From positions 2,805,001-2,869,000 of the forward strand of contig NC_133109.1 in assembly GCF_022965805.1 (NCBI RefSeq): 64,000 nucleotides of DNA. The letters run 5' to 3'. This document shows, one piece after another, positions 1 to 11,700 of the stretch. The position numbers were made by a program, and so were the translations under genes. The DNA is from Primulina eburnea (taxonomy: Eukaryota > Streptophyta > Magnoliopsida > Lamiales > Gesneriaceae). Position 1 is the stretch's first letter; every line of letters starts with the position of its first letter. The notes below the pieces were generated by a model, which searched no databases, had not been told where the DNA came from, and saw only the letters and a list, made by a program, of their open reading frames with translations.

Positions 1-1208
1 GAAATGTAAAATACACAAAACATTGCTTCTACAGATATAGCAGAAAAACATAATTTAAAACTGACACCGGCGTTGCTCTAAAATTTACATTTGAAAACAA
101 CAAGTCTCGGAAGTACAAAATTCAGAAACCAGTCTTTTTATTCATAATACGAAATAATTCATAGTCTGATACAAACTCGAATCATTAATGTTTTACAGTG
201 GAAATTTAAAACAGACAAAACATTGCTTCTACAGATACAGCAGAAAAACATAATTTAAAACTGAGAATAACAGTCTTCTTCTTCACCATCCACAAAACTG
301 ATTATGCTCCTTTTCTTCTAACCTTTCTTCATCGTTCTTATCTGAGATGTTATGGTCGGTGAGTGATATGGTTGTCACTCAGTAAGCGGGGGCGGGAATA
401 ACTCCCAGTTTTCGAAATCATTTTCATACAGAAACAGTAATACAAAAATATACAGAAATTCTTATTTTCATACCGGAAATCAGTGTTCAATATTCAGAAA
501 TCAGTAATCAGTAGTCAGTAATCAGAAATCAGAAGTTTATCAAGTAAGCACTGAGCATGTTCGTGAATTTCATGGCTAAACTGATATCAGTCCCCTATAT
601 GTTCTCTCCTCTAAGGGATGAGGCCAGTAATCAGTAATCAGTAATATTCAAAATATATATATTCTTACCATTAGTTCACTAAGTTTCAGTGCTTCAAAAC
701 CAGATATCAGAAATCAAGAATATACTTTGCTTTAAAACAGAAATCATCAAACGGGTTTCAAGATATTTATACATAAGTCCACTTACCGTAATTTGCTAAA
801 AGTGTTTCGGTTGAAGCTTGAAATCTGCTTGTTCTTGCTACTGGTTTCTACCCCTCGAAAATCAGCACTCTCTTAGCTCGAAATTCAAGTGATAATCTCA
901 AGATTTGTGTAATCCAATTCAGAAGTCTGAGAGTATTATTTATAGACCAAATTATGACTGTTAGCCTCCCAATTAATGACCATAATCTGACATTAACAGC
1001 CTTTATTCCATGTTAAATGCTTTAGTTACAAGTCATGGGCTGAATTAATAACTGTCTGCTGGATTTTATTTGTTATTTGATGCTGGATTTTATCTGTTGT
1101 TTGCTGCTGGATTCTAATCTGCTGGAAAAATACCAGCTTCTGAAATAATAGCTTCTGATGGAATATTTTTCCATTGCTGCTGGAATGCTGGAAATTCGGG
1201 TTCTCACA
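1..1208 (-). repeat. Probable LTR or solo LTR, cut by the window edge
   Basis: Read on the minus strand, the segment starts at 1208 with TGTGAGAACCCG, a typical plant LTR start. A TATAAATA box lies about 270 bp in (complement of 937-944), as expected between U3 and R. Within it a stretch of about 60 bp at 1-60 is repeated at about 200-262, and 480-640 is full of CAGTAATCAG/CAGAAATCAG units. No gag/pol sequence is visible and the other end is outside the window, so full element versus solo LTR cannot be decided. Confidence 0.4.
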
Positions 1209-2703
1209 CGATCGGTCCCACTTGCTAAGTATTTGTCCAAATACTCACTCTTTCGCAGATTTTAGCGTAGAACAATTGGAGGATGAAGATCAATATCAAT
1301 TTTGGAGTTGATAATCGAGTCCCATTTGTGAAAAAAAAAAAAGAAGAAGTTTTCTTTGTTAATCGTTGTACGCTTGCACATTTTGTAAATATGAACCTAT
1401 TTTATGAAATATACTGATTATTTGACTACTAGGAATCTTGTTCCGGATGTCTCTCAATCTTGTTCAAGGGACGTGACACCAAACACCATAATCAATTTTT
1501 TTTTTTTTGTAATCATGCATGTTCTGTTTTGTTTTTCATAATAATTCATATTCAAATAAAATAATGAATCTTTGCTGAGTCATACCATGGATTAAATATT
1601 GAGTGTATTTATTAATTTTATATTTGCTAGTAAAAAATTGAGCCAAAAACGAAGATAAAAGCTTTGAAAATAAAATCTTTTGGAAGTTGTGGGTGAATAT
1701 TCTTTTCCAAGTACCCATTGATATTGACGAGTTTCGTGGAAGTGACGTAGCTAGAATATATTCATGATGATGGTTTTAACAAAAAATTTAGGCTATGCTT
1801 GTTTCTATCTTTTGAAATTGTTATAAAAAATGTTAAAATTAGAAAATATTGTTATTTTATTGTATTTTCATTTCTTCTTATGAATTTTATTTTACATAGA
1901 CAAAAAAAGTCATTATTTTCAAGTTGATTTTGTACTCATTCTAAAAAGTATTCTATTATTATATTATAATCAAAATAATTTGGTAGTTTTTTTTTTTTAG
2001 CGATTTTATTGTTTGTTGTTAAAGTCTAAGTTCTGTCTCGATCTGAATGGGGATAATATTTGAAATTTTAGTCACTTTTATAGAGAAATTTTTTCAAGGC
2101 CGTGTTGATTTCACATTAGCGACATGTCGAAAAAAGACTAAATTAAAAAAAACAGATATAATAAACTAAAACTAAAATATATTAGCATAAAAAACCGAAT
2201 TCTCAAAAAACAAATATATGTGACTAAAATTCATATTTCCTCAATATTTAACGTAACAAGAAATATTTTAAATTATATTTCAAAATTGATCAGGTATCAT
2301 CATATTTTTTCAATATTACATAACAAGAGATATTTTAAATTGTAATTTTAAAAATGTTGAGATACTCTCACAAAATTGATTAGCGGAATATCACATACAT
2401 TTTACATGACCATCATCCAACATTGTCGAAATTTTAGGATGCATGACAAAATGATAATTCCATTCAATCACATGAAATTAAACCCATTGTCATATTAATT
2501 AATAATAAATTAAACTAGTCATAATATCTTGATTTAAATTCATTCCCTCCTCATAGTTAATTAAAGAACAAAATACAACATAACATGAGCAAGTAACATC
2601 AATGACAGTCAGTCTTTTTGTGAATTTTAGAGAATGACTGTTTCTGATGTTACAACGATATTTCCGAAATCTAATATTGATGACAGATTGGTCGGACTCG
2701 AAC
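1209..2703. other. Intergenic, AT-rich, 3' flank of the bHLH gene
   Basis: No gene is supported. Open frames here are short and AT-driven. Sequence immediately below 2704 should contain the 3' UTR of the minus-strand bHLH gene, but I could not identify a convincing poly(A) site. Confidence 0.5.
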
Positions 2704-5700
2704 TCAAAAGCCTCCGCCAAGATCCGGCGGAGGAGTCCAGTAATCGACCTCGTTAAAGTCGTTACCCACATGTTGAGTGTAAGATATTGGAACCAAGCAA
2801 AGCCCTCTACTTCTCAAGTCCTTGACTACTGCCCGGGCACCATTGGAGTCCTGCTTGTTAATTAATTATTTAAAAGAATAATATTAGTTTAAATGGAACC
2901 TTTAATTCATATATGGAAGAAATTTATTTAGTTTTTGAATATTTTCATACTGAATAATAATTACACCAAACCCCAAAACAAAGTTTAATTAATTAATTAA
3001 TTATTATATTGTTTTATATTATATTCCCCGAAGAAGTAAAGTACGATATAGTATTAATTCCACTAAAAATATTGTTTAGTTGTAACTACTATATATTGCT
3101 TATGAGATATGGCTAATTTGTAGATAATGGGTTGTATGAAAATGTTTTGATATTATATTTTTCTTATACTATTTTGCTATTTAAAAAACAAATAACAATA
3201 ATTATGATTCCATAAATTAATTAAAAGACTACAATTTATGGATCCAATAGAAGCATACCTTGCCATGTTCTTCGTGGAAAAAAATATTCCTTTCTTGAAC
3301 CTGGCAATATATTTAATTTTTTACAGTAATTATTTTTGGCTGTAAAAATAGATAATTCGATGACATTCACATTTCCCAATATATATATATATATATATAT
3401 CCATTAATGTATGTTAAAATTTTGGTCTTACATTGGAAAATGCGAAGCTTAAATTGCGCGTGTGCTACTACTTACATAATGTTGTGCAGTATCTGCAGAG
3501 GAATAGCGCATGTATGGGCCGCTCAGTGCCTTCATTTAATTGTAAAATTTATACCTTACGATTATAGGAGAAAGGATTAATTCTCTTAAAGATCGTATTG
3601 ATAAAATTATTTTAGCTATTAATAAAATTAAACCAGATGTTCATATAGAAGAACTAAAAAATAATATTGTTTCTGTTGCTACTTCATCTATACATCACCT
3701 CCTGATATAAAGGATTTTAAATTTAAATCTTCTGTTTCTGATATAGAAAAATTATTAGAAGAAAAATTTAGAAATCTTAATTTAAATACTCTTAATGAAG
3801 AGTTTGAAGAATTAGATAAGATTAATAATCATTCTGAAGATGAAATTAATAAAATTAAATGGGCTGATAGACCTACTACATCCAAATATTACTATAATAA
3901 ACCTACTCCCATGGATGTTCTCATTGAAGAAAATGAATATATTTATGCTAATAGCTATAATGGGAAAAACATTTATGAATGGAATATTGATGGTTATAGT
4001 GATAGGCAAATTTATAATACTGCTCACAGAATGCTAATGTATAGTACTGTGTGTAAATCATCAGGTAATACTGATAAGAATATTGCTAAAATGATAACAG
4101 CAGGATTTACTGGCCAACTTAAAGGTTGGTGGGATAATTATTTACATTATTCTCAAAAAGATGAAATCTTTAATTCCATAAAAATGGAAAATAATATTCA
4201 ATCAGAAAATGTAGTATATACATTAATTCTAACTATGATTGAACATTTCACAGGAAAATTCACTGATAATAGTGAACAAATTAGAACTTTATTAAGTAAT
4301 CTAAAATGTAAAACACTTACTGATTTTAGATAGTATAAAGATACTTTCTTATCTCGTATTTATGAGATTCCAGACTGTAATAATAGTCTTTGGAAAGCTA
4401 AATTCATAGATGGCTTACCTTTCTTATTTGCTGAAAGGGTTAGAAAAGTATTAAGAAAAGATGATATAAATATCTCTTATGATAATTATACTTATGGTAA
4501 TTTGATAAATACTTGTATTCAAGAGGGTTTAGCTCTCTGTAATGAATTAAAATTAAATAATCAAATTAAAAGACAGAATTTACTTGAGAAAAAACAGTTA
4601 GGTAAATTTTGTGATCAATTTGGTATGGACTTACCTAATAAAGGTAAGAAGAAAATTAAAGATAAGGATGATAAGATTTATAAGAAAAGACATTTGTCTG
4701 AAAGACAAAAAGAAAGAAAAAAGAAAAGAAAAGAAATTCGTGAATCAGCTAAAGCTGATAGGAAAAAAGATAAATACAAAAATAAATTAATAATTTGTAG
4801 AAAATGTAAGAAACCAGGACATTATGCTAATCAATGTTGGGCTAAAAACAAAATTAATAATTTAGATATAGATGATAATCTAAAAAAAACATTATTTAAA
4901 ATAATAATGGATTCTAATAATAATTCTGACAGTGAAACTGAGAATTCTTCAGAATCCTATAATTCAGAAGAAATTGTTGATAATGAATCTGATATTTCAG
5001 ATTTAGAAAAATGCAATAATTGTATACAAGGAAAATCTTGTATAAGTCCTATAGAGGATAATAATAAAAATGATGAGTTTTATAAACTTATGTCTCAATT
5101 TCAAGATTTAAATATTAATGTTTTAACTAACAATAATATTCTAGAATTCCTTAAAATGATTAAGGATCCAATATTAAAATCCACTATCATAGATCAAATG
5201 GAGAATACTGCTTCAACAAGTAATAATGATAATAATATTCTTGTTAAACAAGAACAAGCTTATTCTATGAAAGAAGTTAAAAATCTTTTACAGAAAAAAT
5301 ATAGTCAACAAAATCCAGTTACTATACAGGATTTAGTTAAAGAGATTGATAATCTTAAACAACAAATAAAATTTTTAAATGATAATAATAATAGTTTAAA
5401 TTATCGTATTTCACTCATTGAAAATCATAATAATTCAATTTCTGAAAGTTTTGAAAATATTCAAGATATTTCATTTCCTGATAATAATCAGAAACATTTA
5501 TCTGTTTTGAGTATGATTATATCTCAAAAATGGTATACTAATATTACTTTATTAATTGATAATTCTTATAAAAAGAATTTCATTGCTATGATAGATAGTG
5601 GAGCAGATTTAAACGTAATACAGGAAGGATTAATTCCTACAAAATATTTTCATAAAACTACTCATTCTCTTTCTCATGCAGGAGGAGAACCTTTAGAAAT

Positions 5701-8700
5701 AAATTATAAATTACCTAAAGCTTATATTTGCAAAGATAAAAACTGTATTCAAACCAGTTTTTTATTAGCGAAAGATATTTCTAGCCAAATGTAATGATCT
5801 CTATTTATAATAAATTTTCATTAGAAATATGTAATGATCTTCCAAATGCTTTTTGGAATAGAAAGAAGCATATTATATCTCTTCCATATGAAGAAAATTT
5901 TGAAGAAAGAAATATTCCTACCAAGGCTCGTCCTTGTCAAATGAATTCTGAATATTTAGAATTATGCAAGAATGAAATTCATTCTTTGTTAGACAAAGGT
6001 TTAATAAAACATTCTCAATCTCCTTGGTCATGTACTGCTTTCTATATTAATAAACATTCTGAACAAGAAAGAGGTGTTCCTAGATTAGTAATAAGTTATA
6101 AACCTCTTAATAAGGTTTTAAAATGGATTAGGCATCCTATTCCTAATAAAAAAGATTTATTAGATAGATTAGTTCATGCAATTATATTTTCTAAATTTGA
6201 TTTAAAATCAGGATTTTGGCAGATTCAAATACAAGAATCTGATAGATATAAAACTGCTTTTAATGTTCCTATAGGACATTATGAATGGACAGTAATGCCA
6301 TTTGGCCTTAAAAATGCCCCTTCAGAATTTCAACAAATTATGAATGATATTTTTTTATAATTATAGCAATTTTATAATTGTTTATATAGATGATATCTTA
6401 GTGTTTTCTAATGATATTGAAACACATTTTAAACATTTAGAAATGTTTAAAAATATTGTTATTCAAAATGGATTGGTTATTTCAAAATCTAAAATGATTT
6501 TATTCCAAACTAATATTCGTTTTCTTGGTCATATGATTGAAAAAGGGAAAATAATTCCTATCCAAAGAAGTATTGAATTTGGTTCAAAATTTCCAGATAT
6601 AATAACTGATAAAACTCAGTTACAAAGATTTTTAGGGAGTTTAAATTATATTTCTCCTTATATTCAAAATCTTACTAAAGATTCTGCTATCTTATATGAT
6701 AGACTAAAGAAAAATCCTTTACCTTGGACAGATAAGCATACTAAAGCTGTTCAAATTATTAAAGATAAAGTTTAAAATCTTACTTGTCTTATGTTGGCAA
6801 ATCTTTTATGGGATAAAATTGTAGAAACTGATGTCTCAGATATAGGTTTTGGAGGAATTTTAAAACAAAAAGATCCTCAAACAAAACAAGAATATCTTAT
6901 AAGATTTTATTCTGGGAAGTGGAATAATGCCCAGAAAAATTACTCCACAGTAGCAAAAGAAATCTTAGCTATTGTTAGATGTATTTTAAAATTTCAAGAT
7001 GATTTATATAATCAAAAGTTTATTATAAAAACTGATTGCAAATCTGCAAAGTTTATGTTTAATAAAGATTTTAAACATGATGTGTCTAAGCAAATTTTTG
7101 CTAGATGGCAGGCTCATTTAGCTCCTTTTGATTTTGAGATCATTTATAAAAAAGGTGAAGATAATCATCTACCAGATTTCTTAACTCGAGAATATTTATC
7201 TTAATGTTTTCATTTACAGATATGTACTCTCGAGGCAGAGGAGAGTCCTCTTATAGAGGGCGAGGTGGTAGGGGAAAACCCCCTAATATCATAGCACAAC
7301 ATGGAAAACAGAGGCTAATAGCCCAAAACTTATCAAGTTCATCAGCCAGTAATACTGAGCAGAATGAATTATACAATGAGTTTCAAGAATTCTTGAAACA
7401 GAAGCAGAAAAATAATTCTGATTCTCAGTCTTAAGCATCATATGCTAATATCATCAAAGAAGATGATAATGATACAGCTCTTTATACAGAGTCAAAACAT
7501 AAAGAATTAAATCTTCTTATAGAAGAAAAAGATATCCAATGGGAAAAAACTCCTTGGATTATTATGGAAAGATATTTTACCAATACATCATATGTATATG
7601 GTGCTTATAAGCAAAGAGGATATTATGAGAATCTTCTCATATCTACAAAAAGTGTTGATATCACTCACTTTTTCAGTAATACTCAACAAAAAGGAAGTTA
7701 TAACTTCTCTAAGTTTATTATCAAAAAGATTATATCTATTGAAGAATGGGGTATATCTCCATTGGTTGAAAAAGAGTTTTACTCAGAAAATCATAAAACC
7801 AGTTTTAAATTCAATTTTTGGGATTATATTGAAAGTTTTAATAAAACTTTATTATATGAAAATGAAAAAAGGAAACATACATGGTTTCTTAAGATTTGCG
7901 AAAATGTTTTCCATTATCCTATTCCAAATTGGTTTTTTATTTGGTGGAAAATATTTGGTCCATCAGCAAAAATTTTGCCAGAGGTTTTTATAAAACCATT
8001 TGATACTTGGTTGAATGTTGCACCAATTATTACAAAAAGTTTTTCTGAACATTGGATTGATGGAAAGACTTTATGTCTATTCTTCATGGAATTCGGTATT
8101 CCATGGATCTGGAAATGGCAGCCAGAATTTGGTTATACAGAAGAAGGTATCCCTTGTCTATGGAGAACTAGCTCTACAAAATTTTGGGATAAAATGTTAC
8201 GAGAAGATCCAGTATCTGGAAAACTTCATGGTCATGACACCTTACTTCAAATGGAAGAAAAAATTTCTTCATATCAGAAAGATTTGTTGAATCAACAACA
8301 AAAAGAAAAAGATGCAATGAGTCCATTTAAAATTTTGACTCAAAAATATTCAGAGATCTATTCTAAAGAGAAGATGGTAGAAATCTACATTGATGAAATG
8401 AAAAAAGATCTTTATAAGAATATGGGATGCTCCGATTCAAAATCAGACCAATCAATGGCTTCAGATTCCAGTGATAATCAATTCATACATCTAATGAAGA
8501 TGCATGATGCACAGGATCCAGATGAGGATATTCCTCAATTATCTCAAATTGAGGATATATTTGAAAGTTTGAAGAAATTTCTCAAAGATAATACCAAAGA
8601 TGACTAGAATCGTTGAAAGTGGAATCTCACTATTCAAGAGTTGGTGGAATAACACATCATCATGGCATATCATGACAAAAAGTGGGTGGCATATCACTAT

Positions 8701-11700
8701 TTACTTTTTGAATTTTGTAACCATGTTATTTTTTGCTTTAATAAAGCATTTACTATTTTTATTTTGAGATGGAATCCGGGGTTTGATGTCCGGCTCTTCT
8801 ATCTATATATAGGCTATTTCTGTGTTCTTAGGAGGACACGGTTGAGTTTGCTCCCCTCTCTCTACTCTCTCTTGTATACAACCCTTCTGAAGTTAATCAA
8901 TAAAAGTTTAAAGTTCTGCTTACAACCTTGTAAGTTTATTGTTTTTTGGTAAAACAATGCCACGTATCAGATTCCTCTTTGATTCCAAGCCACAGATGGT
9001 ATCAGAGCCATGGAAATAGTCTGGTTAATAATTTAGCACTTTTTATTCAAATGAATATTTTCAGTATGAAAGAAACTGTTCATAACAGTTTAAATGAAGA
9101 ATATGATTTACCTGAAAATTTAGATTTATTGAATAAATGGACTATTCCTAAGATAGAATCTAAAATGATCTATAAGTTAGGAACTTTTGAAAGAATTGGT
9201 TTTAAACAAGTAGTTAAAACTACAGAATCATCTGTACCTCTTCATAATAATGAAATGGTGATAAGATTGTTAAACAATAAAGATATTATGCCTTATATGA
9301 AAAATTATAAATTTATTCATATAGGATTAATTCAAATTGCTTTTAGACCTTTAACATTAGAAGGCTTACCAGAAAGCTTCATAGCAGCTTTAAGAGATGG
9401 AAGAAATTTAAATTGGAAACAATCCCTTATGGGAATAATTCAATCTAGTCTGGCACATGGTCCAGTATATTTTGATGTTTATCCAAATTTATCTTTATCT
9501 TTATTTGATCCAAATATATTAGACGCTTTAACATTAAATGTTAAAACTCATGGTTATAATTATACTCCTGGAACAGAAGTTATATGTATCTGTTATCGTA
9601 TTTATTATAAACCATTATTTACACTAAATCCTATGTGTAAAAGAATAGATAAAAAATTAAATGAAACTATTCTAATAGAAACTAATTTTAATAGATCTAA
9701 TATTACAACTCGTAGATCTATAAAATGGGAAGAAATAGAATTTCCAGAAAACTGGATAATTGAACAGGCTGTTCCTAGAAATCCTATAATAAATAGAGAT
9801 TTAGAACAAGTCATACAAACTAATGAAGGATCTGTTCAAATACAGTTTAATAATGAACAAAGAAGATTATTACCCTCTTCTGTTTATGCTAGATCAAGAT
9901 CTAGTCATTCATTTATTTCTCCTCTAGATTATATGGTTGATATACCACAAACTTCTAGAGCTTCTACTTCTCAAGTTAGAGAAGAATTAGAATCTACTAA
10001 TACAGTAGATGATTTAATTATAAATCAAAACAATATAGTTCATAAAAGTAACTTTCAAAAAGTTAGAGAAACTGATACAGTTTCAGAAATGAATTTTAGT
10101 ATTTAATGGATAGTAAATCAAAGATTGATTTTACTAAAGGATCTTCTGCTAGAGCAAAGATCAATGCAGAATTTTATTTACCCAAATGAGAATCTTTCAG
10201 AGATTGGTACTTTAAAAGTTTTTCTGAAGAAGAGTTTGAATATATTGTCTCAACATTTTATAAATATTGTGAAAACCAGAATAAACTTATACATTTTGTT
10301 CCTTGGTTTTTTAAAACATTTATTATAGATTATATTTCTATTCTTGAAAGGAATTATAAACTTTCTTCAGGACAGATTCAAAAATCTGTTTATCCTCCTC
10401 AACAATCTTTTATAATAGAAAAGAATAATAAAATTTTAAATTTTACTGCTTTTTCAAAATTATTTGAGAATGATATGTTACAAATTACTGTTAAACATAT
10501 TAATCAGATAATTGAAAAACAAAATTATACAAATTTATATCTTACGATTATAGGAGAAGAGATTAATTCTCTTAAAGATCGTATTGATAAAATTATTTTA
10601 GCTATTAATAAAATTAAACCAGATGTTCATATAGAAGAACCAGAAAATAATATTGTTTCTGTTGCTACTTCATCTATACAATCACCTCCTGATATAAATG
10701 ATTTTAAATTTAAATCTTCTGTTTTTGATATAGAAAAATTATTAGAAGAAAAATTTAGAAATCTTAATTTAAATACTCTTAATGAAGAGTTTGAAGAATT
10801 AGATAAGATTAATAATCATTCTGAAGATGAAATTAATAAAATTAAATGGGCTGATAGACCTACTACATCCAAATATTAATATAATAAACCTACTCCCATG
10901 GATGTTCTCATTGAAGAAAATGAATATATTTATGCTAATAGCTATAATGGGAAAAACATTTATGAATGGAATATTGATGGTTATAGTGATAGGCAAATTT
11001 ATAATACTGCTCACAGAATGCTAATGTATAGTACTGTGTGTAAATCATCAGGTAATACTGATAAGAATATTGCTAAAATGATAACAGCAGGATTTACTGG
11101 CCAACTTAAAGGTTGGTGGGATAATTATTTACATTATTCTCAAAAAGATGAAATCTTTAATTCCATAAAAATGGAAAATAATATTCAATCAGAAAATGTA
11201 GTATATACATTAATTCTAACTATGATTGAACATTTCACAGGAAAATTCACTGATAATAGTGAACAAATTAGAACTTTATTAAGTAATCTAAAATGTAAAA
11301 CACTTACTGATTTTAGATGGTATAAAGATACTTTCTTATCTCGTATTTATGAGATTCCAGACTGTAATAATAGTCTTTGGAAAGCTAAATTCATAGATGG
11401 CTTACCTTTCTTATTTGCTGAAAGGGTTAGAAAAGTATTAAGAAAAGATGATATAAATATCTCTTATGATAATTATACTTATGGTAATTTGATAAATACT
11501 TGTATTCAAGAGGGTTTAGCTCTCTGTAATGAATTAAAATTAAATAATCAAATTAAAAGACATAATTTACTTGAGAAAAAACAGTTAGGTAAATTTTGTG
11601 ATCAATTTGGTATGGACTTACCTAATAAAGGTAAGAAGAAAATTAAAGATAAGGATGATAAGATTTATAAGAAAAGACATTTGTCTGAAAGACAAAAAGA

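Larger units (their letters stand above)
8608..9050 (+). promoter_or_regulatory. Viral intergenic region A/B: promoter, poly(A) signals, primer site, leader
   Basis: Non-coding region between the third ORF and the movement-protein ORF. It holds AATAAA at 8741-8746, a TATA box at 8804-8811, CT-rich sequence, a second AATAAA at 8899-8904 and the primer site at 8997-9013. A TATA box about 95 bp before a poly(A) signal suits a terminally redundant pregenomic RNA, as in this family. An ATG inside the primer site (9010) opens an 8-codon upstream ORF ending at 9036. Confidence 0.75.

Noticed and set aside
2499..2771. 90-aa minus-strand frame at the bHLH 3' end (and 72-aa plus frame 2647-2865)
   Set aside because: Wrong frame or strand over the last bHLH exon, which itself reads in frame from 2853 to 2704.
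3530..3560. Target-site duplication flanking the viral array
   Set aside because: Comparing the host flanks at 3543 and 20946 shows no convincing direct repeat; none is expected without an integrase.
7592..8290. Overlapping 91-133 aa frames inside the third viral ORF (also 18123-18821)
   Set aside because: Shadow frames of the main ORF.
8946..9050. Longer movement-protein start at 8946 (and 19476)
   Set aside because: The codon is TTG, and the extension would read through the primer-binding site. The first ATG is at 9051/19581.
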